Source: Apostichopus japonicus
Lineage: Eukaryota; Echinodermata; Holothuroidea; Aspidochirotida; Stichopodidae
Assembly (NCBI RefSeq): GCF_037975245.1
Contig: NC_092569.1
Coordinates: 35,933,168 to 35,997,167 of the forward strand
Direction of reading: 5' to 3'
DNA: 64,000 nucleotides
Part shown: positions 1 through 12,863 of the stretch, one piece after another
Layout: the number at the start of each line of letters is the position of its first letter
Position numbering within the stretch: the first letter of the stretch is position 1
The notes under the pieces: generated by a model
Told to the model about the DNA's origin: nothing
What the model saw: only the letters and a program-made list of their open reading frames with translations
The model's database searches: none
Made by a program: the position numbers and the translations under genes

Positions 1-404
1 CATAATGTTTTGGTCTCATTGAATGACAGTAAAAAAAGAAACTCTAAGTGGCCATGAATGTCTATAATATGATGAGAATTGCAGGATATCATCATTATCG
101 AACGCATGTAAAGATCGAATGATTGAGTTTACAAAGAAACAATGTTAATTTGCCAACAGCTCGGGGAACAAAACAGCTGATCAAAGAATGTTTACATCAG
201 ATGAATAGCAAACAATCAAACAACGCCGTGGATACCAATAAACATAATTAACTTGAAGAACAGGACTCTGCCATTGTCTGGAGGGGTATAAGCAGGAACA
301 CTAAAGTACCTCTGAAGTACATTAGTTTCTCTCACTGGTTAATATGTTAATGAGATGAATACAACTATTGTTTAATCCACTGTTTTGTCTTTTGTCTCTG
401 GCAG

Positions 405-3400
405 GTACAGGCCTCCAGTATCCCAACAGAGGAAAGAGCCGAAATGGTGGAAATATGCTCGCAAAAATAAAATCAGGGAGGATGAGATGAAGAAAGAGAA
501 CAAATTCCATGAACGATTTGAAGAATATATAACATCTATGAGGGAATGGTGAGTGATTCTTAGTTTACTCAAATCCTTTCCACCTCTAATTAAATCTGCT
601 ACTTGTCTTTATGTCCTGCCTGAGCAGTACATGGCCATGAAATGTATAGCTTCTGGAATTTACAGTCAGAAGAAATTAATAACTTTCAAGCGTCCGTTTT
701 TTTCTAACTTAAACAAGTAACAGACACCTTTAGAGTACAGGTTAATGCCTTAAGTCTTTTGTATTAAGGCCCAGGCTGATTTCCAAGGTAAAATCTGATA
801 CTGTTTTTGTCACTAAAGGATTAAATTCATTAAAAGCTCTCTGTGCCACTGACAATTTGAGGGCCTAGCATTTGTTCAAAACAATGGACTAGTTAATACA
901 TGAGTGAAGCTGGGAAACTTAAATTTGAATAATCCTGTATACTGCAGTAAATATGCAGCATTTTCCCAATCTTGACCTTGTCGAGATGCCAGGGATTGTC
1001 TCACCAAGGTATTAGTGCCTGCATTCTATCAATATTTCATGCCTATTAGTACTAGCTGGCAATTGGACTCCTGACACTGTGTGATGTAATGCATATAATG
1101 ATCTTGATATTAGCAGACACATAAGCTTGTCCTTTCATAGATTGACTGGTTTAGTTTTTGGAAACATTTATCTAAGTTGTGGCACTTTCAAAAGGTCAAC
1201 TTTTAACCACCCCTATCACCTCTCTTGAAAGTTAAAGTTTAATTTATACTAACCTTCATCCCATCACATTTGAGAAGAAAAGTCTTCGTTCCTCCTTACA
1301 GCTATCCTCCTGATGTGGTTGACACCGTTGCTAACATGGATCATGAAATGTTTGATATTAACCTTGGTGCAGAACTTATTAAACACATCTGTTTAAAGCG
1401 ACCTGTGAGTATACATAACTGTTATAATATGATATAATCACTCCCCACATTCTGTTATTTGTTTCATATTTATTTTATCATGTTATCAGCAACTTTCTAT
1501 AATGATGTTAAAGGTAATCAGTATCGGCCCCAATTTATAGCACGATATAATTGCTAGAAGTTTTCAAAAAGTATTTTCCTGGAGGTCTTTACTCTCCAAA
1601 TTGTTTAAGGAAAACACAAGATTACTGAATGTCTAAGTGAGGACAATTTCCTTGAAGTTTGTAATAAACACAGTTCAAGAATTTTGACCAAAGGTGACCA
1701 TATTTGAACATCTACCATATTTGGGGCCAATACAGCATACCTTTAAGAAGAGTCAAAATAAAGTTATCTAATTGAATCAGCTTCCTCTGCTTTAAGCCAT
1801 TTTCATAGGCCTGCACTTCTCACCTCTATAACATCAATAATAATAATCATAATAGAAAAATTAATTTCTTTCCTAGACTAGGTCATGCCTTATATGTTTC
1901 TTCCTTCACACTCAAAAGCCCCTTATTTCTTTTAACAATTACCCTTTCACACCTTAGCAGAATCACAGAGGTTAATCATTTGATCTTTTGTTCTCTTTAC
2001 CTCACTTAGGATGGAGCAATATTAGTTTTTCTTCCAGGATGGGACCAGATCAGCAAGATAAATGACCAACTAATGAAACAGCAGATGTTCAGATCACCAA
2101 AGTTCAGAATCATTCCACTTCATTCATTAATGCCATCCGTTAACCAGAGACAGGTAAGAATATAGAATGATATAGAGACTGTCACATGGTCTTATGGTTA
2201 CAGATGGTCACTTTGAATCCATGTTTTCACATGGTTACTGACTGTCACATACATTATAGACTATCACATGATTTACAACACTCACATGGTTACAGACTAA
2301 TGTAGTTACAGACTATCATTTGATTAAATGATTTCACTAAGGTTTCGGAATGATATATGTTACAGACTATGACATAATTTAAACACTCACATGATAACAG
2401 ACTGTCACATTGTTACAGACTGTCACATACATTACAGACTGTCACATACATTACAGACTATCACATAATTAAATCACTCACATGGTTGCAGGCTGCCATA
2501 GTTACAGGCTGCTATGGTTACAGGCTGCCATGTTTTTGCAGACTTTGTCATTGCTACACACTGTGACATACATTACAGACTATTATGTAATTAAAACACT
2601 CACATGGTTACATGCTGCCATGGTTACAGGCTGCTATGGTTACAGGCTGCCATGTTTTTACAGACTTTTGTCATTGCTACACACTGTGACGATAGAACCT
2701 GTCATTTGATTACCTTGCTAAATGATTTCTTTTTGGTTTCATCGACCTCTGTATGTCAGAGAGTTTAAAGTTCATATCTCACTGCTTGTGCAGGCTGTAC
2801 CCGGTGTTAATGGGATGTTAAAACAATACTAGTAGATACTGCTCTCATAAACAGAATGTTTCAGGATGTCTATCTCACTAATAGGGAACCTTTACTGGTC
2901 TGGCCCCATAAATTGCAAGCTCTTTTGGACAATACTTTATACAATAAACATACATTCACTTTGACTTATTGATACACCAAATGAGCTCGAGCTCATTAAA
3001 GGATCCTTTAATTAATAGAACAATAAATAACTAAACTAAAAATAAAATTAATGCCCAAAAAAATCTGCATTTGACTTCTTTTTGAAATGTATTTCGCTCT
3101 TTGCTATTCATTTACAGAAATTAAGATTTGTGCCGATATTTCATATAATTTCATATTTATGTCTCTCGCTTGGCCTCACTATTTTCCAGGTATTTGATCG
3201 ACCTCCAGAGGGTGTACGTAAGATTATCATCTCTACTAACATCGCCGAGACGAGTATCACCATTGATGATGTGGTGTATGTCGTGGACATGGGTCGTGTT
3301 AAAGAAACAAACTTTGACGTAAAGAACAACCTGAGCACATTGAAGCCAGAGTGGGTTAGTAAAGCGTCTGCCTGTCAAAGGCGAGGAAGGGCTGGAAGGT

Positions 3401-6400
3401 GAGAAGATAATCCAAACTAAGATAACACAAACTACATATCTTCTGCAAAAAACCTGCATGAGTAAATGTATGAAAGTTGGAGAGACTGACTTTGCTATCC
3501 TAGCAGGATCTTCTTGAGGCTATGCATTTGCTATCTTCTGTTAGCTCTGTTGAGTTCACCTTTACGCCATTTTGCAATTTGCTTGCAATGATGTTTGTAA
3601 TGATCGTCAAGTTGGGTAGAATTGACTGTAACAATGTTTGTTGTTCTTCAGGGTACAACCAGGTGAATGCTTCCACATCTACAGTCAACTTAAAGCAGAT
3701 CTCCTGAATGAATACCAGCAACCAGAGATGCTTAGGACACCACTGGAATCTATATGTCTGAGAATCAAGGTACAAAGCTCTTTAAATAAATACAAAAACA
3801 AATATATGCCACAAGATTTTACTCAAAGGATAGTGCATTATCAAATGACCAGACATCCCTGGTTTCCAGGGGCAAACCACAGATTTCATGTACCGCCCGT
3901 GGATTAAAGATGTCCTGGGTAATTTGTCCCTGGTATTTTATGTAAGGGCTGATACTATCCCAGGAATATCCCCAAATATTTAAAACGGCCCTGATTTTGT
4001 TTTTGCTTTTACCCATTTGGTCTCCAACATAAAAAAAACTTGTTTAAATGTTGTGATTGTTTACAATTACAATTGGAGTGTTCATAGATTACTCACAGAT
4101 CAAACCAGCCCAGATCATTGAATAACTGCATATAGCCTGATTTCCAGCTACCTTTATTCATTTTGGCATGAGACTTTAAACTTTGATTAAACACTTGCTT
4201 CTGGATGAGGTGTTCTAATCTGCATTGATTGTTTGATCGTAGTCCTTAAAACTTAGCAACATGAAAACACTAATAGGCCCTCAAAATGCCACCCCTTTTA
4301 TAAATTTGAGGTTGAGAGACTTAATTCTGAAGGGTCTCTGCCCTCCATGGTTTATTTTCAGGTGACCCTTGATATCACAGTATGATGATTCCATTTAACC
4401 TGTGTTGTCATGGTAAATCTGCAGATAACTATAAAACAGATAAAAGAATAATAAATAAACAAAGATGAGAAAACTTCCGATCGGTCTACATATCTCGAAA
4501 GAATGATGTTGTTTTCTCTCTTCTACGATTTCTTTTTTTAGTCTCTTAAACTTGGTCTGGTCGAGCCTTTCATCAGTAAGGCATTGCAGCCCCCTGACGA
4601 AGGAGCTGTTAAACTTGCCATACAAACACTACAACAATTGGTAAGCTTTAAGTCTTCCTTTATTCACAATTTTATAATCCTGTAAGGAGGAACAGGGAGA
4701 TTTACATACTTTATGTCTTGAAAATTAAATACTGAAAAATTCTTTTGCAGAAAGTAATCTTAATATTGGTCATGGGAAAGTGAACAAATTATTTGGATCT
4801 TTGTTCTCAGTATATCATCAACTGATTGACAAACTTACAGCTGTATCTATTGCTGGGAATATTATCAATTCAAACTTCCAGTTTTCTGCACACAATTTTG
4901 CAATGTTAACAATATTTGTATGAAAATTATGAATAAGAACTGGTGTGGGCATGAAAATGATATTAGTACGAGCCACAGTTGTGTGCAATCCATGGTGCCA
5001 CAATACTTACAGATGTTCCAACTACCATGATATAACAGACATGGGAAATAAACATTTCTACATGCTTACATTGTCTGACATCTGTTAGGTTTAAACATCC
5101 TTCCACAAGTAGGCCCTAAATACAAACTTCTTATCTTGAAACATCCTTCCACAAGTAGGCCCTAAATACAAACTTCTTATATTGAAACGTCATTCCATAA
5201 GTAGGCCCTAAATACAAACTTCTTATATTTAAACATCATTCCACAAGTAGGCCCTAAATACAGACTTCTTCTATTGAAACATCCTTCCACAAGTGGGCCC
5301 TAAATACAAACTTCTTATCTTGAAACATCCTTCCACAAGTAGGCCATTCTTATCTTGAAACATCCTTCCACAAGTAAGCCCTAAATACAAGCATCTGTTA
5401 TGCTGAAAAATCCTTCCAAAAGAAGGCCCTAAATACAAAGTTTTAACATTTGACATTTTCCCAGTTTCAGTCATTCAGTGAATTTGTTATTTCAGCTGTT
5501 TTACAGTCGGATATGAAGCATTGCTTCAGCATTATATGTTTTCGTAGGTCACATTAACACAGTCTTGAAAAGTCTTCTAGCAGATTTAGTGAACATTGTG
5601 AAGCCATTCCAGATTTCTGAGTCTTAAATTTGTAGTTATTTTACTTTAGTCCATTGATCAATTAAATAATAAAGTTCAACTGTGAGCAGATAATTTAAGC
5701 AATTACATATTTAAGCAACAATGAAAACAATGATATACTTGTTCAGATATGTTTCATATACAGCTTCTCTACACCAATAGTTCTACTTTACTAAGTACTT
5801 GCTTCATATGTAACTTGCTTTATTCAATTTTCTGCATTAGTATTTTCTTAATCTATATTGAAGGTACTTTTGTATTTAATGTGCACATTTCTAATTAAGA
5901 GTGTTTCCGTCATTCTATTGTTTTATTGCCTTCTTTAACAAATCATGCATGTACCTTTATGTATTGATTTGTTTTTCTTCAGAATGCCTTAGACAATAAC
6001 GAGGACTTGACACCCCTAGGGTACCACTTGTCCCTCCTACCGGTCAACCCCAGGATTGGTAAAATTATCCTGTTTGGTGCTATATTCTGCTGCCTGGACC
6101 CAGTCCTTACCATCGCTGCCAGTTTAGATTTTAAAGATCCATTTGTCATCCCATTGGTAAGAATTATCTTTTCTTTTTGAAAAATTTAGGAAACATGTAA
6201 AATACTTTTAGTCTAAATAGGACAGCTTATTGATATGCAATTTTAAGAGACAGTATTAGAAGTTAGCCGAGACCATAATACTTTTAAGGTTTTCCATTTT
6301 GAAGCATTTTATGTGTCTTCTGATTAACTTACCTATAAATTGTCTAAATTAGACTCATTGATCTTGAAAACTTTATTTCCCTTAATCTACAACAGTATTT

Positions 6401-7738
6401 AATGTAGATATGTGACCTGTATCCATAGTTTACAGTTGCTGCTTATTACCAGTCGGTAGCAAACCAAACTGAGCAGGCATAAAATTATGCTTTAAGGCCC
6501 TAGCTAGGTAAAAGTTGGTATTTACATGAAGCTTGTGCCAGTAATTGCATTATATGGTAGAAGAATAATAGCTATGACTTACGCTCGGATGTGTGTACTA
6601 AGACTTCGTATGGATATTAACAGGAGACAACATTAATGAATCTTACATTAAGAGCAGGAATGTAAGGTAAATATAGGTTGCATTTGAAGAAAATCCTGCT
6701 AGGATCCAAACGTCAGGCTCTCTAACAAATTACAATTAATGAAATGGAGGCTTACAAATAAATGCAAATGCAATTTGATTGTATACATGTACGTATATTT
6801 GTGAACACTTACATTAGACCGTTGGCCTCTGCAAGGACTATTGGATACTCTAAGGCTTGTTGTGTTATGTGTGCCTTACAACCAATTTAACCCTGTTAAG
6901 GCAATGGTATTGCTTTAAACTGTTCAATCTTGTAATTGTATCTGTAGCTTGGTCATTCCTTATTTGGAAGAAACTTGGTCTTTCTTGACAATTTTCATTC
7001 AGGGTAAAGAAGAAGTAGCAGATAGAAAGAGATTGGAGTTATCGGCTGGAAGCTGCAGCGATCACATCATGTTAGTGAATGCCTTCAGGAGATGGGAGGA
7101 GGTAAGAGTCAACCATGCAATGGAAGATGAATTCTGCTGGGAGTACTTCATGTCCAAGAGCACCTTAAAGGTGAGAAGAATATTTCAAATTAGATTTATC
7201 TAAGGGTAGACACTGGAATAAATGTGTATTGCATCGTCCAGTGGGGGGGGGGGGGGTTCTTGTTTTACTACAAATGTTCAAGTTGCTTTGACAATTAAAG
7301 GCACAGAGAAAAACTTAAATTATGTTTGGATGGTTGGTAGTCTTGTAATACTGTGGTGTTAAAGATTGTGAGCTTGTTATTGCGGGTCTTGTATGGTAGT
7401 CATGTAATTCTGAGGTATTAAAGATTGTGGTCCTGTTAATATTTCGGATTTAGATTCTGGAACGAGAATATTGTCGGTCTTGATATAAAGCACAAAGTTA
7501 AATTTTTATGTTCAGTTTTGATGACAATGAAACAATAGTATAATTTAATTATTAAACTGACAAATCACAAAATATACCTGTAAAACAATCTCACAATATT
7601 TTTGTTTTGTACAGAAAAGCATGAATCACCAAATGTCAGACTACAAAATTATTGAAATATTTCTGAACTGTGTATTTGTTTTTTTTTTCTTTCATGACAT
7701 GTTAGTTTTACACAACTTTGCCCTAGCTTTTTCACTGT

Positions 7739-7829
<91 letters not shown>

Positions 7830-10780
7830 ACAACACTGAAATATCATTAAAAGAGGATTACAACCATTCTAATGAGTTCTGTTCTTCTTAACATTCGTTT
7901 TTCTTGTGTGTATTTGCTTTTTTTTCTTTCATGACGTGTTAGTTTTACAGAACTTTGCCCTAGCTATTCACTGTTTGAACTTATATAGTGAAATATCATT
8001 AAAGGGGTTTACAACTATTCCGATGAGTTCGTTTTTCTTCTGTGTAGATGATTGACAACATGAAAGGCCAGTTCTGTGAACTGCTGTACGACATTGGATT
8101 TATCCAGAGCAGAAGTTGCAAAGACGAGGCTGCTAATCAGAACTCAGGTGAAGCTTTCATATATTTCGTTGTTTTTTTACAAATTTTTACAATTGTAGCA
8201 ATCTTTAGTTGGAAAACAGCAAAGCATATATTGATGATATATTCATATAAATATATATCTTGAAAAGGCCAAAATACTCTTGAAAAACTTGCCCTAATAC
8301 TTTTGTTTGTATCAATGATTCATCCATTGAGTGTGATATCTTCATGGTTACACAGTCTGCAAGGTGCTTTGGGGAATGTCCCACTTGCAGAAAGTGTTTA
8401 ATAGACATCGCTAACATTTTAAGGCATAACAGTCTAGCTGGGTAGAACATATTACCTTTATTCTTGGGGTCCCTGATTTACCAACTTGTTTTTGCCAAAA
8501 GTATGGTTTTTCAATTCCAAAATCTTGTATTACTTTGTTCCATATAATGCATTCTTTATATGCTAAGTTATAAAGTAGTAGCCACTTTGTGTGGTATTTT
8601 GCAATTGTTTTAGTTGATTTGGGAGTTTATTTTGCACATGTTCTAACATTTCTCACAAAGACATAACCTACATAACTGGTCTTTTAAAATTTGTTTTAAT
8701 TTTGTCCTTTTCAGATAACAATGCCTTGATCAAGGCTGCCCTCTGTGCAGGACTTTATCCTAACATAGCAAAAGTACTTCCTAGCCCTGGTTTTAACAAG
8801 CACACAGGAAGACCAAAGTTAGTATTAATTGTCCATTAATCAATATCACATCTCTATATAAAACATCTGTAACAAAACTCTATGAATATATGTAAGTTTA
8901 GCCTGGTCTCATTTTACTTAGCACACAGAAAGTCCAAAAGTAGGTATTAATAGTCCATTTATTGACATCACATCTCTTTATAAACAGCTAAGAACATTCA
9001 GTTTGTAAATATTTTGTCTTTCCTTCATTATTAATATATGTTTGCCACTTATTCTTTTCTTGTAAATTAAGGAAACCAAAGATTGTTGCAGTGCCACATG
9101 GCCGTGTCGAGTTACATCTGAAATCTGTAAATGCACAAGAAACAAACTTTCCCAGCAAGTGGCTGTTATACCATACCAAGATAAAATCATCTAGTGTAAG
9201 TCAGTTTCCTTCCAATGAATCATTTTTTTTCTCTGAGAGGAAGGGCCCATACATCTCTCTTGTTTGTTGCCTCCTATGCAGCGTACTCTTGTATTATTAT
9301 TATTATTATTATATTTTCTTCCCTTTCATCTTTCATGACAACCTCAGTACTGTAGTCAAAGTTTTAGTAATTGACAAACCTCTATGTACCATGTTACATG
9401 ATGAGGTGTTTTGTTTTTCATCTTTTGCAGGTTTTCTTACATGATACATCAGCCATCGGTCCATATCCGTTGCTCTTTTTTGGAGGAGAAATCTCTTTGT
9501 TGAACGATGAAGGTCACGAAACGATTTGCATAGACAAGGACATCAGATTCCACGCTCCATTTCAGACAGCTAATCTGGTCAAGGTTTGTGGAATGCTGGC
9601 TGTGATTGGTCAGCAGCAACTTTACAAACTTTATCAGCATTATTTAAAATGAGATTTTCACTTGTTCAAATTTAAGACAGCCTTGTGGATTTTTACATCA
9701 AATGCATTTTAATAAGGAAGTACTTTAGGAAGTGAATTTTATTGTAAATATTTCATTATCTGGGGTATTACTTTATCATATTAATACTAATCATATATAA
9801 AACACAAAATGGGGATAATTTAAAAATTGTTGACATTCACTTTATTAATTTGGTTGAAACTTGACTATTCAACGTAATGAGGTAAGATGCCATGCAGAGT
9901 TATTATGGAATAGAATAAAACAAATTAATTAAAATCAACTCAAAAAGGTCTGTTTATAGACAAAAATGATGTTCGTTTGATTGAAATCATTAAAATTAAT
10001 TAAAAATCTTGAAAAAAAAATAGTTTTCATTGGATAATAGAACAATAACAGGAAGGATGAAACATATGGAATATTTATTGAATATTGACATGATTGTTGG
10101 GGGACTTAAAAATGAAATCATCTGTAACAGTCAATTCTTTTATGCAAAGATATTTTCTTATCAATTATAGAATTATTTTAATTTACTTGAAATATACATA
10201 TTGTATAAAAAGACAATGCAATAAGTTGTAGAATTCCAGTATAGAGCTTTGAAGTGTTCTCTGATACTGATCCTAATTTAAGATTGTAAAATTGCCAAAA
10301 AACTGCCGTATTTACTTTGCTGCAGATTTCAAGTCTTTAAATACTCAAACATATTTATTTATTTATTTATTCATGAATGGATGAATGTTGTCCTTATTCA
10401 GTAAACATCTACATTTCAATGCTTGTAATGAAAGCAAAAATGCTACACAGGAATGTAAATTTCTTTCATACTTGGAAACAGGATTGACGGAAAAATTTAC
10501 TATTTCGGTGTTAAATTTGATTCTGATGATTTCCTACTTTCATTTGTTCCAACAGGACCTGAGGAAAGAACTTGATAAACTCTTAGAGAGTAAAATAGAG
10601 AAACCTGGACCAACAGAGTGGTCAAGCTCCTCGACTGAAGGTAGAATAATGAAAGCCATTACAGACCTCCTCAGTACCAGAGGCGGAGAAGAAGATGACC
10701 GTGATGAGGAAACTCCTCCCGCGGAGAGGAAGAAAGATCAACATTATCGTCACGATAGATACCAAGATTGGCGAAACTAG
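405..10780 (+). CDS. DHX36: DHX36-type DEAH-box RNA/DNA helicase, C-terminal 620 residues (5' part outside window)
   Basis: Thirteen coding exons join in one consistent frame: 405-548, 1302-1404, 2010-2153, 3190-3398, 3652-3769, 4542-4640, 5983-6156, 7003-7170, 8048-8147, 8715-8817, 9072-9195, 9431-9583 and 10556-10780 (1,864 nt; stop 10778-10780). All introns are GT-AG. The first visible exon enters from an upstream exon, so RecA1 with the DEAH box is off the left edge. Visible are the RecA2 lobe ([25 protein letters not shown] for motif V, QRRGRAGR for motif VI), then the winged-helix, ratchet (HA2) and OB-fold regions ([16 protein letters not shown]). The order and wording match vertebrate DHX36 rather than DHX57 or DHX9. 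Known role of the family: ATP-dependent unwinding of G-quadruplex DNA and RNA and mRNA turnover. The last exon ends in a charged low-complexity tail. Exon 8 holds an in-frame GTAAGA at 7102 that is not used, since coding similarity runs through it. Confidence 0.93.
1509..1746. mobile_element. MITE-like element, family A, copy 1
   Basis: A 238-bp unit with imperfect terminal inverted repeats: it starts TTAAAGGTA followed by ATCGGCCCCAA, and ends in the inverse (TTGGGGCCAATAC ... TACCTTTAA). The interior includes AAGTATTTTCCTGGAGGTC and TGACCAAAGGTGACCATATT. The same sequence recurs, inverted, at 22952-23206 and 12345-12863. No coding capacity; it sits in an intron of the helicase gene. Confidence 0.75.
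2170..2700. repeat. Degenerate tandem repeat in DHX36 intron
   Basis: Irregular repeats of an approximately 15-30 bp motif around ACAGACTGTCACAT, with a higher-order block 'CATGGTTACAGGCTGC' repeated near 2480-2530 and 2600-2660. It lies in the intron after the exon ending at 2153. Short ORFs across it only reflect the repeat. Confidence 0.85.
5090..5440. repeat. 46-bp minisatellite in DHX36 intron
   Basis: About seven to eight copies of a 46-bp unit containing CATCCTTCCACAAGTAGGCC and AAATACAAACTTCTTAT; successive units start at about 5095 and 5141. The last copies are degenerate or shortened. Located in the intron between the exons at 4542-4640 and 5983-6156. Confidence 0.93.
7664..8046. 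repeat. Duplicated intron segment split by an (AT)n tract
   Basis: About 140 bp (TTTCTTTCATGACATGTTAG, ACTTTGCCCTAGCT, TAGTGAA, GAAATATCATTAAA) appears at roughly 7664-7890 and again at 7908-8046. The second copy runs directly into the splice acceptor of the exon at 8048. The first copy is interrupted at 7743-7825 by a pure (AT)n run. Confidence 0.85.
7743..7825. repeat. (AT)n microsatellite, about 83 bp
   Basis: An uninterrupted AT dinucleotide run inside the first copy of the duplicated intron segment. The translated Tyr-Ile run over it is an artefact. Confidence 0.98.
8797..8988. repeat. Tandem duplication spanning an exon end and splice donor
   Basis: The last 21 bp of the coding exon ending at 8817, its donor GTTAGT and about 50 bp of intron (AGCACACAGGAAGACCAAA, then GTTAGTATTAATTGTCCATT) recur at 8916-8988 as AGCACACAGAAAGTCCAAAA, then GTAGGTATTAATAGTCCATT. 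The second copy has no usable acceptor of its own that I can identify and looks like a pseudo-exon fragment. Confidence 0.8.
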
Positions 10781-10984
10781 GATAGAATGAGTGTGGATAA
10801 AAAACACCTTGATTGAAGAACTATGAATAGATTGGAATATGCCAGTGGAATTGAATCCATCTCTGCAATATAACAATTGTGTAATAGATATGATAGAGAT
10901 GGGTTTTATGGGATACCATCAATAGGTATTTCGATACATTCTGGCGGGAAACCCTGAACAGAAGAATTATTACATCTTAATGGG

Positions 10985-11540
10985 ATACTGGCAACAGGTA
11001 CATGATAAATGGATACTCACAACAGGTACGCCATAAAGGGATACTCAGAACAGGAACATGATAAAGGGATACTCACAACAGGTACATTGTAAAGGGATAC
11101 TCACCACAGGTACGTCGTAAAGGGATACTCACAACAGGTACATCAAAATTGGATACGCACAACAGGTACATGATAAAGGGATACTCACAACAGGTACATC
11201 GTAAAGGGATTCTCACAACAGGAATTTCGTAAAGGGATACTAACAACAGGTACATCAAAATTGGATACGCACAACAGGTACATGATAAATGGATACTCAC
11301 CACAGGTACGCCGTACATGGATACTCACAACAAGTATGCCGTAAGGGATACTCACAACAGGAACATCTGTCAAGGATATTCAACAGATATGTACAACATA
11401 TTCATATCCTAAGGATCCTAGAGTGGATTCATCTTAATAGGATTCTCACAAATATTTGACAGATACATAAAGGGATACACAAGACAGGAACACCATAGAG
11501 GGATACTCACAACAGGTACAGGATATACACAACAAGTGAA
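10985..11540. repeat. 28-bp minisatellite in the DHX36 3' UTR or just after it
   Basis: About 17 to 18 copies of a 28-bp unit, GGGATACTCACAACAGGTAC plus a variable AT(C/G)(A/G)TAAA part; the units become irregular after 11370. It begins about 200 bp after the helicase stop codon. A poly(A) signal AATAAA at 11945-11950 would place the whole array inside the 3' UTR. ORFs called on the other strand are repeat artefacts. Confidence 0.93.
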
Positions 11541-12344
11541 CCCTTAAGTTGAATATTTATACCAAATTGCTGATGTAACCTTTTTTTTATTTCTAGTGCC
11601 ATGTTGTTAATCTAAAGAGGCTTTGTATTATTTGTAAAAACATTATTTCTATACATAATTTGATATGATAAGAAATCATGAATATTTGGCTGGATAGCAA
11701 AATCTTTATGAAAAATGAATGTAACAAACTTTGGGCTATTAACTTTGTTCAAGATAAGACTGCAGTCATCTAGTTATTGCTATGTGGATTAAGAGGTGGT
11801 CTAAAATGCCATAAAACAGCAGTCAGGTCCATATTAGGGAAACTTTGGTCACCAGATCCAAACATGAAAGAACTTCAGTGTATTTGGGGTGGGGGAGGAG
11901 GGTAGGGGGGCACTGGCTTGATATTGCAGGTCAGCAAAATATCAAATAAAATAGTAAGATGAAAGAGGAGAGAGTAAGAGTAAAGAAGACAAGCAAATAA
12001 TTTCAGATTGGAAGAGTTTTATAAAAAATAGACAACAGTAAAATTAGTGTCAACCAGTGAAAGAACTTCAATAGGCCGGCCTTGTAATCTTAACTTAAAA
12101 CACATTATGCTTGATGAGAGGATGCTCTTAAACAAAAGACGAGATGCTGACGTAGTTCATTTCTTTCTTCTTTTATCAACTTCATTTTCTATATGTAACA
12201 GTGGTAACCCTTATCGATGGACTTGGCAAAAGGCGATGAGCGCCATCTATTTTACTTATAAGTCAACGTTGCAAAAGGGAGTGTTCTGGCTGGGAAACAA
12301 AATTAGAAGGATTTGGACTCATTTCCACCATGATGGAATCAGAC

Positions 12345-12863
12345 TTTAAAGGCATGATGTATTGGCCCCAAATATGCAAGATATTCAAATATGGTCACCT
12401 TTGGTCAAAATTATTAAACTTTTTTTTATTGCAACCTTTGAGGAAACTTTCCTCATTGGGACATTCCGTCAACAATTGCTATCTGTTCCTACTGTTCGCA
12501 CTTCCATCTATGGGAACGTTGCTTTGCTAGATCAGCTCCACAGCTCTGGAACAGTCTCCCCTTACATCTGAAAACAATCCAGCATGTGTCAACTTTCCAG
12601 GAAGAACTATTCCTGAATCCATTTGTTTAATAACTGTTGTGTCCATTTTGGGTACTTTGCTCCTGCAGCACTTCTGAGCAGTTTTTTTTAACAGGATAAA
12701 AGCACTTTATAAATTCTTATATTATCATTATTATTATCTTGTGTGTTCCTTAAATATGTGTGAGAACAATTTGGAGAGTAAAGACCTCCAGGAAAGTACT
12801 TTTTGAAAACTTCTAGGAATTATAGCATGCTATAATTTGGGGCCTATACTGACTACCTTTAAA
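12345..12863. mobile_element. MITE-like element, family A, copy 2, split by a LINE fragment
   Basis: The left half (TTTAAAGGCATG, GTATTGGCCCCAAATATG, AATATGGTCACCTTTGGTCA, ending near 12467) and the right half (from about 12737: TCTTGTGTGTTCCTTAAA, GGAGAGTAAAGACC, ATAATTTGGGGCC, CTACCTTTAAA) together match the uninterrupted copy at 22952-23206. About 270 bp of unrelated LINE sequence separates them. Confidence 0.8.
12467..12737 (+). mobile_element. 5'-truncated non-LTR retrotransposon (LINE) 3' end
   Basis: Translation gives the C-terminus typical of many CR1/L2-like reverse transcriptase ORFs: VPTVRTSIYGN in one frame, then, after a one-base slip, ARSAPQLWNSLPLHL and a stop at about 12630. 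A short 3' UTR and a (TTATTA)-type tail follow (12715-12737). It lies within the family A element, so it jumped in later. The 5' truncation and the frameshift show it is dead. Confidence 0.8.

Noticed and set aside
5090-5440. CRISPR-like array of spaced repeats
   Set aside because: The units are contiguous and lack unique spacers; this is a eukaryotic intron minisatellite.
7098-7110. Splice donor GTAAGA within DHX36 exon 8
   Set aside because: Helicase similarity (WEE followed by CWEYF) runs across it in frame and the next acceptor phase fits the later donor at 7171.
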